64,000 nt of DNA from Trichomonas tenax (lineage: Eukaryota > Parabasalia > Trichomonadida > Trichomonadidae). This document shows, piece after piece, positions 39,252 to 49,095 of this stretch. The translations under genes were made by a program, and so were the position numbers. The DNA is taken from contig JALKBU010000097.1 of assembly GCA_023091735.1 (NCBI GenBank), forward strand, positions 22,255 through 86,254, read 5' to 3'. The notes beneath the pieces were generated by a model that did not search any database, was not told the DNA's origin, and saw nothing but the letters and a program-made list of their open reading frames with translations. Numbering within the stretch: the first letter of the stretch is position 1; each line of letters opens with the position of its first letter.

Positions 39252-39683
39252 TTAAAACTCGCAGTCCTGGAAGATATAGTAAAGCTCCTTGAAATTGACT
39301 TTTCCATCCTTATCTTCGTCGATTGCCTTGAGTTGAGAAGCAGCCTCAGCTTCGGTGATTGGCTCGCCAACGAGGGAGGAGAAGTAAATCATCTCCTTGA
39401 CGTCAATGACACCATTCCTGTCTTTGTCGATCTTATTGAAGAGTTTCTTGAACATTTCTTCCTTGTTGTTCATGAGCTTGAACTTGTAGTATTCGATGTA
39501 TTCGTCAAGTGTTAGTTTGCCGTCGCCATTGATATCGAAAGCAACGATAGCTGCGGGGCATGTTGTTGAATCCCAGTCAAGTTCGCGGCAAAGGTTCTTA
39601 ATTTCCTGGGCGTTGAGGGCGCCGTTATTGTCCTTATCCATTTGGTGAAAGATCTTTGTTGCTTTCTTGATGTGGGCTTCCAT
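39252..39683 (-). CDS. Calmodulin-like protein with four EF-hands (143 aa)
   Basis: Four canonical 12-residue calcium loops are present: DKDNNGALNAQE (16-27), DINGDGKLTLDE (50-61), DKDRNGVIDVKE (86-97) and DEDKDGKVNFKE (122-133). All have acidic residues at positions 1, 3 and 12 and glycine at 6, so all four should bind calcium. Length and spacing are those of calmodulin/troponin C, but the sequence is not calmodulin itself: the central linker reads YYKFKLMNNKEEMFKKLFNKI. A calcium sensor or buffer in the cytosol is likely. The start is supported by a TCACTTT initiator just upstream. Confidence 0.9.
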   Translation of the reverse strand: MEAHIKKATKIFHQMDKDNNGALNAQEIKNLCRELDWDSTTCPAAIVAFDINGDGKLTLDEYIEYYKFKLMNNKEEMFKKLFNKIDKDRNGVIDVKEMIYFSSLVGEPITEAEAASQLKAIDEDKDGKVNFKELYYIFQDCEF

Positions 39684-39698
39684 TTTCTTAAAGTGAGG
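39684..39698 (-). promoter_or_regulatory. Initiator CCTCACTTTAAGAAA
   Basis: In gene direction CCTCACTTTAAGAAA directly precedes the ATG at 39683; TCACTT fits the Inr consensus. Confidence 0.5.
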
Positions 39699-40877
39699 TG
39701 AATTTCACACTCTTTGAAAACTTCACTTTATTCATTTTGACATTTTTTTCATAAATTTTTAGTGAGTTGGTATTTAGACTTCCCATCATATAGAGAAGCC
39801 ATATTTTTAATTAAAATGATTTTGTTGTACCAATCTTCTCTTTCTAAGCGACAATATAATGATTTTTATCGATATTTGTTTGCTGTTTCTGTTCCTTTGT
39901 GATATATTTTAATAATGCATCATAAAAACCCAATTAGATTCGGATCTAAAAAAGTCAAAGATATCGATGCTTAACACTTGCATAATGATAGACATAGTGA
40001 TGGGTAATATGGAATTGTGTTCGAATAGATGCAACAAGGTATATATTCTTAATTGAAAAAAAATATTGAGTTGGGCTTATTTATCAGTGCAAACTTATTT
40101 TTATAGGGACAGTCATCATTCACAAATGTTCTATATTGGATGATACCTTTTGATACGATTCAATATTCAATATATTGTATGTACGCATCTCATCTTAAAA
40201 GATTAGAAATAAACTTTAATAATTTATCATCTGGAAAAGTGCTCATGGGTTTAAAACAAATACCATAATAGCATTAAAATAATATTAATGGATACCATAT
40301 TATACATGTATAGAGATCTCATTTATGTAGTGCCTAAATCATAATAAGCTTATTATTATAAGCTAAAACACAATCTTTGATATTGATATTTGATATCGTA
40401 ATAATTTCATATGTTAATGATATACTGTTAACAACAAATTATCAAATATATACAAAATTCTATTGGATTATAAAGGATATGTCTCTTAATGACAGTATTG
40501 ACAAACGAATATATATATCTTTTATGAGGTAACATTATATTCTCTGTATGTTCTCCTTCTTTTAAGGCGTTATATTGGGAGGTGAAGGTATTCCGCTCGA
40601 TTAAATTCAAAATCAAGTGTTTATCAGCAATAATCGCTCCAAAATAAGAACACTCTCAGAGCATTATCCACAGATGTCTCGAAATCGATTAATACTTTTT
40701 CACACACTTTACATGACAGACATCGACAAAAATAACCGGGATAGTAAAGAAAAAATATGATAAAATACGATAATTTTCAATACAAAAATTATCGATTTTT
40801 AAAGCTCACTTTAATGCTATGGAATGATATTTCAGCAAATTTGCGATGCTTTCACGCCCGTAATACACAAATTTGAA
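39699..40877. other. Long divergent intergenic region
   Basis: About 1.2 kb A/T-rich, with no gene recognised. A TTTACATGACA word (40707-40718) lies 170 bases before the dehydrogenase-like gene. Confidence 0.45.
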
Positions 40878-40887
40878 TTCATTTTTC
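40878..40887 (+). promoter_or_regulatory. Initiator TTCATTTTTC of the dehydrogenase-like gene
   Basis: TTCATTTTTC abuts the ATG at 40888; TCATT fits the Inr consensus and would give a leader of under ten bases. Confidence 0.55.
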
Positions 40888-43047
40888 ATGTTTGTCAACT
40901 TTCCTTCGAAGATCGACCCAAAGAAGGGCTACAGATATTTGAATGGACACCAGTTCCGTACTGAGCTTGATAAGTGCCTCCAGTGCCCAGAAAAGCCATG
41001 CAATCAGGAATGTCCGTGCAAAGTTGACCCAAGCGAGTTCATTAACGCTGCCTACAGCGGTGATAAGTCTGATATGGACTATGCCGCGCTTTGCATTTAC
41101 TCCAAACAGCCATTAGGCTCTGTTTGTGGTGTTATCTGCCCAGTTAACCACTGTATGTCGAGATGCTCCAGACAGAAGTTGGACGCCTCCATCAACATTC
41201 CAGCCCTTCAGGCCGAAATCATCAAACGTGCATGCAAGGATGGAAAATTCCGCGAACTCATCAAGAAGAACCCACCAACAGGCAAACACGTCGCTGTTGT
41301 CGGTGCTGGCCCATCAGGACTCTCTGCCGCTACTTGCCTCGCTTCTCGTGGCCATAAGGTTACAATCTTCGAGAAGTACGCTGTTGTTGGCGGTGATGTT
41401 CAGCTCATCCCGAAGTACAGGTTCCCAGACGATGTTCTCAAGATGGATCTCGACTTGCTCTCGATTGTCGGCGATACAGAGATCAAACTCAACACACCAT
41501 TCGATCCAGCAACAGAGAAGGACTACGACGCCGTCATCTACGCCGTTGGTTCCCAGAACCACGGAAAGCTCACATGCCCAGGTGCTGAACACGCAATTTC
41601 AACACACGAGTTCTTCGCTATGAAGCCAGAAGACCTCAAGGGCAAGTCCGTCGGCGTCTTCGGCTGCGGCGGTGTTGCCGTTGATGTTGCACTCGCTGCA
41701 CAGAAGGCTGGCGCAACATGCATCATCTTCTATCGCCGCACACTCGATCAGGCTCCTCTCGCTCCAGAAGAGCGAGGCGCCATGGCAGGCCTCGGCGTTT
41801 CCGTTGTTCCACGTGCTGGCATTGAGAAGGTTATCAAGGAGGAGAACAGCAAGCTCACAGTTCACTGCGTCCAGTTCGACGCCCAGTTGAACCCAATCCC
41901 AGACACAGATGTCATGTGGAAGGACCTCGACATCCTCGTTCCAGCTCTCGGCCAGAAGACAAACATCAAGGACGGCACAGAGCAGGGAAAGGTCTTCGTC
42001 TGTGGCCAGGCGCGCGGCAAGAACACATCTGCTGTCCAGGCTTCTGCATCAGGCAAGAACGCCGCCTGGAGGTGCCACAACTTCCTCACAAGCCAGGAGC
42101 CACCAAAGATCGACAACGACTTGATCTCCAACTTCACATCCTTCGAGTACGAGCACAGACCAGCTGACATCAAGGTCTCCCTCGACGGAAAGAAGATCAC
42201 ACAGTCTCCATTCATCGCTGGTGCTTCATCATTCACAGAGAACCTCTACACATGCAATAAGTACTTGTCCAAGGGCTGGGGCGGCGTCGTCATCGGCATC
42301 GGTGAGTACCAGAACAGGCCACGCACATACAAGAAAGGAAAGCCAATGAAGTTCCATTCCCACGTCACAGCTGACAAGGCCCTCGAGATGCTCAATGAGC
42401 TCAGGAATGAGTTCCCAACAGCCATCCTTGGCGCTCAGATCCTCGGCTCTTCCGAGACACTCGAGAAGGACTTCAAGTCACTCACAGCTGCTGTTGATTT
42501 CGTCGAGATCAACTGCGCATCGACAGACGAATACATGAATGCTAAGAAGCTCGGCGGCAACTCCGTCCTCATCCTCAACGGACACTGCGAGTCCAGCCAG
42601 ATCCACTACGGCGCAAAGAACAAACGTGATGCTCTCAACGCTTTCGCTCGCGGCTACCAAGTCTGCGTTGTCGAACCATCCGACATCAAGAGAACAGGCC
42701 AAGGAATCGAGCACCTCAACACGCAGCTCTCGTTCGCCATCTGGAGAGAAGGCTTCAAGAACACAAAGGAGTGGGCGGCCGCAAACGGACAGTTCGATAT
42801 CGAGAACGTCGGCGAGGAGCCACTCATCAATCACCTCGTCAACCCATACACATGCATCGCCTGCGGAAGATGCACAATGTGCCCAAACGACGCCATCACA
42901 CTTATTCCAGCCAAGTGGGTCTACAAGGTTGACCCAGACAAGTGCAATGGCTGCGGTCTTTGCGAGAGTGTTTGCCCAACATCTTCTTGCGCGCTCATTA
43001 CACGCGAGAAGGCAAGAGAGCTTTCATCCAAGAAGCATAACTGGTAA
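40888..43047 (+). CDS. Dihydropyrimidine-dehydrogenase-like iron-sulfur flavoprotein (719 aa)
   Basis: The start is ATG 40888, directly behind an initiator. Residues 25-115 hold the two N-terminal [4Fe-4S] sites of the DPD/GltD family (CLQCPEKPCNQECPC; VCGVICPVNHCMSRC, with the ligand-type Q in PALQAE). The FAD fold follows (VAVVGAGPSGLSAATCLASRG, GGDVQLIPKYR), then an NADPH fold (VGVFGCGGVAVDVALAAQKAG, YRR). Residues about 430-640 are a shortened DHODH-like barrel (SPFIAGASSFTENLYTC) in which the catalytic-cysteine loop and much of the pyrimidine site of DPD are not visible. The C-terminus is a two-cluster ferredoxin (CIACGRCTMCP; CNGCGLCESVCP). DPD is about 1025 residues. Electron transfer between NADPH and ferredoxin-type centres is likely; pyrimidine reduction is doubtful. 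Codons are strikingly C-rich, as in highly expressed genes. Confidence 0.85.
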   Translation: MFVNFPSKIDPKKGYRYLNGHQFRTELDKCLQCPEKPCNQECPCKVDPSEFINAAYSGDKSDMDYAALCIYSKQPLGSVCGVICPVNHCMSRCSRQKLDASINIPALQAEIIKRACKDGKFRELIKKNPPTGKHVAVVGAGPSGLSAATCLASRGHKVTIFEKYAVVGGDVQLIPKYRFPDDVLKMDLDLLSIVGDTEIKLNTPFDPATEKDYDAVIYAVGSQNHGKLTCPGAEHAISTHEFFAMKPEDLKGKSVGVFGCGGVAVDVALAAQKAGATCIIFYRRTLDQAPLAPEERGAMAGLGVSVVPRAGIEKVIKEENSKLTVHCVQFDAQLNPIPDTDVMWKDLDILVPALGQKTNIKDGTEQGKVFVCGQARGKNTSAVQASASGKNAAWRCHNFLTSQEPPKIDNDLISNFTSFEYEHRPADIKVSLDGKKITQSPFIAGASSFTENLYTCNKYLSKGWGGVVIGIGEYQNRPRTYKKGKPMKFHSHVTADKALEMLNELRNEFPTAILGAQILGSSETLEKDFKSLTAAVDFVEINCASTDEYMNAKKLGGNSVLILNGHCESSQIHYGAKNKRDALNAFARGYQVCVVEPSDIKRTGQGIEHLNTQLSFAIWREGFKNTKEWAAANGQFDIENVGEEPLINHLVNPYTCIACGRCTMCPNDAITLIPAKWVYKVDPDKCNGCGLCESVCPTSSCALITREKARELSSKKHNW

Positions 43048-43540
43048 AAAAAGGTCTTTATATATGATTTTGAAAAAATTATTAGATTTTTTATCAAACA
43101 CAGTTTCTAGAAACCTTAGAACTCAAAAATAGCATAAGAAACACCTAAACAACACATATCCAACTTCAAATCGATATTAAGCCGATGAAAAATTTATCGA
43201 TAAAATAAATTCCACAGATAAATGAACTTATTTTATGATTTTTGGCATCAATATGGCATCAGTTAGTGCATCGATGAATTAAAAAGGTTCTCAATTCAAT
43301 CAGAATATATGCCAAAATAACATGATCCATAAAATCAGATACATCTGTGAAGTCTATTTATAAGAATAAAATCGAAAAATCACGAAAGAATTAAATCCAA
43401 AAAATCTAAACCCATCAAAACGCCTCTTAACACCCATACAGAAGAAAAGGAAACGAAAAAGTCTGTACAATTACAATAATAAACACATGAAAAATCTAAT
43501 AAAAAACAAAAAATCAAAATATATCTATGAGTAAATGTAA
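43048..43540. other. Intergenic region, nothing recognised
   Basis: About 490 A/T-rich bases between convergent genes. No gene is seen. Confidence 0.4.
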
Positions 43541-44197
43541 TTAGAATACATGTGCGTATGATTTTTCGCGAGAAAAGCGGCGCTTTGATTCTTTGAACAA
43601 TCTCGTGTGGCAATCGTCAACATCATCGCAAAGACAGTTTTTGATGAATATTGGGTTGTTGCCTCTGTACACCTGGACGAAGCCGTACTTCTCGAGGATG
43701 CCCTGCTTGTCAAAGCAATTTGTGTTATCACTCATTATTCCAATGAAATGAGAGAATGTTTTCTCTTTGACTTTGAAGTGCTCAGAGTCTACCCACGTGA
43801 CTCTTATGTGTTCAGCTGCGTGTGTATTGCTTTTGGTGATGCACAAATCATTGTATAACTTAACATCGAACTGTCTCAATGTTGCATTCCTCTTTGAGAA
43901 GTATGATGTGTGGATTTATTTGGGAGTTATAGGTCTCGGTGTCCACTCTGATGCAGGAATGAGTCCAATGTTTCTTGGTTCAATGACAATCTCGTTTGGA
44001 AGTTCTGTCTTTTGTTGCTCTTTGTATGAGTTGTTGGTGTTGGACTGAGATATCGAATCGATGCTGGATGAAGCAGAACTGTATTCGGAGTTGTTTTCAT
44101 CAAGATTCTCGCCAATAATGCACACACAGCGTCCTGTGACCTGCTGGATGATGCTGGCCATGCTCTGGGGCATCTCGAAGACTTCGTTAATTCTCAT
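43541..44197 (-). pseudogene. Hypothetical gene split by one in-frame TAA; possible HSF-like DNA-binding part
   Basis: From ATG 44197 a frame of 93 codons (MRINEVFEMPQSMASIIQQV, serine-rich middle) stops at TAA 43916-43918, yet the same frame stays open for another 124 codons to 43541 with natural sequence: RNATLRQFDVKLYNDLC, RVTWVDSEHFKVKEKTFSHFIGIM, ILEKYGFVQVYRGNNPIFIKNCL, RLFKESKRRFSR. The order (ITW..F.V..., LxxYGF..V, basic end) is reminiscent of a heat-shock-factor or related winged-helix domain, but this is weak. A TCACTTTTC initiator lies 20-25 bases before the ATG, so the gene was or is transcribed. One nonsense mutation, programmed readthrough or a base error are the options. Confidence 0.5.
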
Positions 44198-44215
44198 GAA
44201 TCTCGATATTTATTT

Positions 44216-44226
44216 GAAAAGTGAAA
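44216..44226 (-). promoter_or_regulatory. Initiator TTTCACTTTTC
   Basis: In gene direction TCACTT lies about 25 bases before the ATG at 44197 and fits the Inr consensus. Confidence 0.45.
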
Positions 44227-45273
44227 AAATGGTCTCAAAATTTTTAGTCATCATAGTCTTAAAATATATTTTTGTGCAATATTTCAACTAAAAAATGAAT
44301 TTTCCGATTTTTCAATTTTTGAAAGTGCATTCAAAAGAATATTAATAATCATCATGGAAATAATTAATGGATAACATTACGGAGACGTTAAAATACATTA
44401 GCAATAAATTCACAGATTTACATTTTGGCGGTTAAATATATATCATAATCATATTTCATTTAGCTGATTCAGATTCTGTTAATTTATATTTCCCCAAAAG
44501 CGACAGTTTTGAAAAATAATAATTTACAATTCATTTCAAAATTAATTTTTATGTTTTTACATCAAATATGCAATACTTATGCTATTTCAGTTATTAATAT
44601 ATTCAATTTTAAGGGAAAAAGTGAAGATTTAATATTTGGTATTAAAAATCAGTTTTGGTGAATTCCAGCGATACAGGAGATCCTAGAACAGATTTGGGAA
44701 TGCAATTTTTGTTCTGCCAATTAATTCTAAAGAATAGTTATTTTTTGAAAAGTTTGTTCCATTCAAAAAAGTAACCAGACCAAAGAAATTTCCCAACGAC
44801 AATGGTAACTTCTCTACCTACTATAGCTCTAATCCACAAAATTTTGAAAATATTCTAAATTAGTTTTAAAATTGAGAATGCCTGTTAGCAACAACAATTT
44901 AACACAGATTGATACAATTCATTCATAGAATAATATATATTACACATGTTTTGGAGTTTCAGAACTCATTATTTATTGAATGAATTGTTTTGATCTCGCC
45001 TATTTCGGGCCTGTACATTTCATCACATATGATCACATATTCTGCGTAACGAGATTAAGATAAAACTCTTTACAGATGCCTCACATGAAGTGGATAAGAT
45101 ATGAATACGTAAATTTCAGTTAATTTTACATAATGGACTGACATGATTAATTGAAACACATTATATTGATTCAGTACATGATGTTTCCAATGACTATATA
45201 GTAAATAATCAATATTATTACAATGATATAAAAAAATTCATGTTTAAACAATAAAATACAATATATACAAACT
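44227..45273. other. Intergenic region, nothing recognised
   Basis: About 1.05 kb A/T-rich between the 5' end of the split gene and the 3' end of the primase gene. No gene or clear repeat. Confidence 0.4.
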
Positions 45274-46557
45274 CTATTGGTTAATAATGGAGAACCTCAA
45301 CTCACTTTCTTTAAAATATTGAATTGGATGCATCATTCCTGCAAAATCTAAAGGATCATCAGGAAATTTTCCATCAAAAAACATTTTGCACGCAATCTGT
45401 GGATGCTCAGGGACTTGTTCAGCTAATGCATTTATCACTTCGTTCTTTATCGAGCGCCCCATTTTCTTCAAATACATTTTTAATTCTGCCCTCATCATAT
45501 ATCTAAATGGACAACCTTGAACTTGGTATGGATTTTCTGGATTATCTTGACCTATTAAAGCTACACACGAGTGCGGCTGATACTTCTTTTTGTTGCCATC
45601 AATACAATAAATATATTTCAGGGAAGGAACAATCTGTTGATCAAATATATCAGGACTTTTTGGATTAAAGAAGTGTTGCTTCCAAAAAATATATTGCGAA
45701 AAATAATCGAATCCAAGGCCTTTCAAGAACATGCAGAGTTCAAATCGTCCTTTGACTGATAGTTGAGATGACTTTTTAAGTGAATCAAGGATTCTATAAA
45801 TGCAAGGAGGTGCAGATCTGTGACAAAGTTGCTCATAGTTCTCTAAAGTTAATAAAACTTCTTCGTTAACATTAATAAGGCGATTAAATTCTGATCTGAG
45901 ATAAGTAATAAATCTTTCATCTGCAAATTCAATTTTTTCAAATTGTGCTAATAAATGTTCCATAAAGTGATTCTGTATGATCTGATAAACGTGCTCTGAT
46001 GTTAGTTTAGCGATTCCATTTTCTAATTCGACAGTTCTAACATCAATTTGATCAAAAATAAATTCGAATGGAATATTATATCTATTAAAGTCCTTCGATT
46101 TGATGATTAGTTCCTTCAGTGCAAGATCAGGCCAGAAACAATCATCAATTTGGTTTGGCAAAGCCGAACTGAATTTTAATCTGTAAAAAAACAAACGAGC
46201 TTCGTATTCTGCAAACAAACGCTTCTGCTCATCGTTTTCTGAGTAAACCATCAGGAAAGCAAAGAAAGATTGTCGATCTTTGATTTGTTCTCCTTCAGAT
46301 TCCGAAGCTTCTTTCAAAGGAATGTCATATTCGAGTGATAGAGTCCTTATTTTTGTGGATTCAACTGATTCTTGTTTCTCTTCGAAAGCTAAAAGTCTGT
46401 GAAATTGAAATCTTTTCTCTGCGAGGAGCAAAATCTCGTCAAACGTCAACTCCATGGAAGGAGGACTGTCGTATATCGGCGCATAAAGACTTGAAGACTC
46501 TTCGACGTCTTTGTGCTGAAATAAAAACCTTTTCCTCAAATTTTTTTTGAACTTCAC
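45274..46557 (-). CDS. PRIM2: DNA primase large subunit (about 427 aa)
   Basis: The C-terminal half is the primase large-subunit iron-sulfur domain: ELCMFLKGLGFDYFSQYIFWKQHFF, SLKYIYCIDGNKKKYQPHSCVALI, YQVQGCPFRYM and PEHPQIACKMFF. The four expected [4Fe-4S] cysteines are at about residues 252, 331, 349 and 390. The N-terminal half (FNRYNIPFEFIFDQIDVRTVELENG) fits the helical domain that contacts the small subunit. With PriS and polymerase alpha it lays the RNA-DNA primer. The start is uncertain: similarity to other primases extends upstream of the first ATG (codon 35, 46455), but the frame opens at GTG 46557 right after a TAA. An ATG in another frame at about 46583 may mean a one-base shift or a hidden intron. 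The upstream region carries five TTTACATGTCA-like words. Confidence 0.95.
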   Translation of the reverse strand: MKFKKNLRKRFLFQHKDVEESSSLYAPIYDSPPSMELTFDEILLLAEKRFQFHRLLAFEEKQESVESTKIRTLSLEYDIPLKEASESEGEQIKDRQSFFAFLMVYSENDEQKRLFAEYEARLFFYRLKFSSALPNQIDDCFWPDLALKELIIKSKDFNRYNIPFEFIFDQIDVRTVELENGIAKLTSEHVYQIIQNHFMEHLLAQFEKIEFADERFITYLRSEFNRLINVNEEVLLTLENYEQLCHRSAPPCIYRILDSLKKSSQLSVKGRFELCMFLKGLGFDYFSQYIFWKQHFFNPKSPDIFDQQIVPSLKYIYCIDGNKKKYQPHSCVALIGQDNPENPYQVQGCPFRYMMRAELKMYLKKMGRSIKNEVINALAEQVPEHPQIACKMFFDGKFPDDPLDFAGMMHPIQYFKESELRFSIINQ

Positions 46558-46584
46558 TGACGATTATTTTGACTTCCTCGCATT

Positions 46585-46792
46585 TTTTACATGTCAGATA
46601 TCAATTTTTGAATAACTTTACATGTTAAACATTTTATCTAACATTTACATGTCGAATTTAAACGAAATACGCAAAAAAGACAAAAATAGCATCAATATGT
46701 AGATGGTATAGACAATATACCCAAGGCTTTAAAGCATTCTTTAATTTTATTTTACATGTCAATAGTTTTTTATTTGAATAAATTACATGTCA
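46585..46792. promoter_or_regulatory. Cluster of five TTTACATGTCA-like words upstream of PRIM2
   Basis: Plus-strand copies: TTTTTACATGTCA (46585), CTTTACATGTTA (46616), ATTTACATGTCG (46643), TTTACATGTCA (46751) and ATTACATGTCA (46782). All have the same orientation and lie within 235 bases of the gene's 5' end. A binding-site array is the simplest reading. Confidence 0.5.
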
Positions 46793-47030
46793 AATAATCA
46801 TAATCGGGATCATTTGGAAATAAACCGGATAATAAAGCTAGAATTCATGCTGTAATTAACAAATTTCATCTATACTCTTTATTACTCTGGAAAAATCCGT
46901 TTGGGGATCACTTTTGATTTTCTGAGAAAAATTTTCGTTGGCATAGAATTCTATGAGAGTGAAAGAAATTGGGACTCGTGAGCACATTTCAAAATAAGTT
47001 TGTTTCATCCCTGTTATCTAAATAACTAAC

Positions 47031-47280
47031 TTCGCGAAGTTCTTTCCGTGAAACAAAGAGAACTCATTCTTGCATGCATCTTCATTGGCCATGGAGACTC
47101 TTCACCACAGCTCATGTAGCACATAAAGGGAAATCTCCATATTGGAAATGATAAGAAAGTTATTGTTCAGATGATTCTTTCTCTCATTCCATACATTGGC
47201 TATCCAAGAACATCCAATGCTTTGAGAAAAGTCAACCAAGCAACAAGCAAAGGATGGCTCTTAAGCATATTATTCGCCCT
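47031..47280 (+). pseudogene. Relic of a carboxymuconolactone decarboxylase (CMD) family gene
   Basis: One frame reads FLSVKQRELILACIFIGHGDSSPQL, M, TAG (47117-47119), then HIKGNLHIGNDKKVIVQMILSLIPYIGYPRTSNALRKVNQ. This is the CMD core: the S-x-x-x-RELI helix, the H-x-x-(G/A)-x-x-x-G turn and the Y-x-G-(F/Y)-P-(R/x)-x-x-N-A-L end. The catalytic C-x-x-C of AhpD-type members is absent, as in gamma-carboxymuconolactone decarboxylases. There is no ATG, one internal stop, and the N-terminal part is gone. CMD genes are mainly bacterial, so a past lateral transfer is likely. Confidence 0.7.
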
Positions 47281-47640
47281 CTCAAGACGTATTATGGGCC
47301 AAAAAAATTTGTTTTATTACACATCTTTATTTGCTTAATTAATGACTAACTGATGACAAGAAAAACATAAATTCATTAATTTATATGCACTAATTCAAGT
47401 TTTCAAATAATTTTTCAATATTTTGTTTGCAACATTGCATTCTTTAAAATATAAACTGCATATAATGGAGGCAGTTTGAATTTAAGAACTTAAGCTTTTG
47501 TTGCAATTCTTTGGATTCATTATTTTAATTGTTACACGAATCTTTAAACACTAAGCTGTATATACTGAATAATTTTAATGCTTTTAATAATATATATAAA
47601 AAGTAAAATATATATTTCAATAATTTTGCATTAGCTCAAA
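47281..47640. other. Spacer, nothing clearly recognised
   Basis: 360 A/T-rich bases between the CMD and LRR relics; repeated stop-rich words resemble the LRR relic to the right but cannot be aligned with confidence. Confidence 0.3.
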
Positions 47641-47967
47641 ACAACTTTGGGGATGTTATAGACAGGTATGCCATAACTTAAATCCAATTCATCATCTTTT
47701 GACAATCAACAATTTTTTTCAATATTTTTGCATCTACTTAGATACACTTTAGGTATAACACAGACAGGCCAGTTATTATTCAAATTCAATTGCGTTTCTG
47801 AATTTAATAAAAAATATTTTTTCAAAATTATCAAAATTATTCAATGAATCTTTAAATATAGAACGGAGAAGGATATTGTAACTCAAATCCAAAGTCCCAA
47901 GTTTTTTTAAATTTTTCAATATTTCTACACTGACATTTAATGACAGCAAATTTAGCATCAGCAACAT
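47641..47967 (-). pseudogene. Relic of a leucine-rich-repeat protein
   Basis: The minus strand reads LLMLNLLSLNVSVEILKNLKKLGTLDLSYNILLRSIFKDSLNNF, a classical L-x-x-L-x-x-L-D-L-S-x-N repeat, then TAA at 47776. Beyond the stop, two similar pieces follow (PVCVIPKVYLSRCKNIEK; ELDLSYGIPVYNIPKVVL) broken by stops. This is not the BspA type. No start or signal peptide is left. Confidence 0.5.
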
Positions 47968-48171
47968 ATAAAGAATTTATACAACAAAAATCGGCCATTT
48001 ATTAATAAAATAATCAACAAAATGAGAGATTATTGCATAATTTTGTTCAGCAAACAGCCTTAAAATGTAACAAGGATTTCAAATCTCAATCCAAAAGGAA
48101 GGCATTTACAATTAAAAAAAAACGTAATTTGAAAAATTGTTTTATATAAAACCGTTTTTATAATTGAAAAA

Positions 48172-49095
48172 ATGAGCTGGCTCTCTGATCTCGATCAGCT
48201 TATAGAGAAGCTGAAGAGGTGCGAGTACCCCACTGAAGGTGAAGTGCAGATCCTTTGCCAGAAGGCAATCGAAGTCTTAGCTGACGAACCAACAGTCAAA
48301 TTCGTTCCAGCTCCTGTGACTGTTTGCGGAGATATTCATGGACAGTTCTACGATCTCCGTGAACTCTTCTTTGTCGGTGGACACCCACCTGAAACTAACT
48401 ACCTCTTTATGGGCGATTATGTCGATAGAGGATTTTACTCGCTCGAGACTTTCCTCCTTCTTCTCGCCCTTAAAGTTCGCTATCCAAGTCGTATGACACT
48501 TCTCCGCGGAAATCACGAATCTAGACAAACAACACAGGCTTACGGTTTTTACGATGAGTGTCTCAGAAAATACGGTAATCCAAACGTTTGGAAATTGTGC
48601 ACTGACGTCTTCGACTGCTTGACACTGTCAGCGGTCGTCGAAAATAAACTATTCTGCGTCCACGGTGGATTATCGCCAGCAATTTCTTCACTTGATCAGC
48701 TTAAACTCTTAGAGCGCCGTCAGGAAATTCCTCACACTGGACCAATATCAGATCTTCTCTGGAGTGATCCAGAAGATATCGAGGGCTTCACAATCTCTCC
48801 AAGAGGTGCTGGTTATATTTTCGGCCCTGATGTCGTTAGCCAGTTCAATCACTTGAACAACTTAGAACTTATAGCGCGCTCTCACCAGTTAGTTATGGAA
48901 GGATTCAAGATGATGTTCGATCAACAGCTCGTTACTGTCTGGAGTGCTCCAAACTATTGTTACAGAAGCGGTAATGTGGCCTCAGTCCTCGAATGCGATG
49001 ATACAATGAATAAGAGCTTCAAGATCTTCGATGCCGCTCCACAGAGCGAGCAGGGCGGTGTTCCAGAGCGTACATTGCCAGACTATTTCCTCTAA
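48172..49095 (+). CDS. PP4-type serine/threonine phosphatase catalytic subunit (307 aa)
   Basis: Full-length PPP-family phosphatase. The metal and catalytic motifs are all present: GDIHGQ, GDYVDRG, LRGNHE, the HGGLSP histidine, and [13 protein letters not shown]-terminal [25 protein letters not shown], the [18 protein letters not shown] stretch and the exact PDYFL C-terminus place it nearest PP4 (PP2A subfamily); the last leucine is the carboxymethylation site in these enzymes. PP4 works with R2/R3-type regulatory subunits in DNA repair, centrosome and growth control. It could also serve as this lineage's PP6 or PP2A, since small subfamilies blur in protists. Clean frame; ATG at 48172. Confidence 0.95.
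   Translation: MSWLSDLDQLIEKLKRCEYPTEGEVQILCQKAIEVLADEPTVKFVPAPVTVCGDIHGQFYDLRELFFVGGHPPETNYLFMGDYVDRGFYSLETFLLLLALKVRYPSRMTLLRGNHESRQTTQAYGFYDECLRKYGNPNVWKLCTDVFDCLTLSAVVENKLFCVHGGLSPAISSLDQLKLLERRQEIPHTGPISDLLWSDPEDIEGFTISPRGAGYIFGPDVVSQFNHLNNLELIARSHQLVMEGFKMMFDQQLVTVWSAPNYCYRSGNVASVLECDDTMNKSFKIFDAAPQSEQGGVPERTLPDYFL

Noticed and set aside
41126..43132. Several long overlapping frames inside the dehydrogenase-like gene and similar ones inside the phospholipase-B-like gene
   Set aside because: They are by-products of GC-richer coding sequence; the homologous frame is unambiguous.
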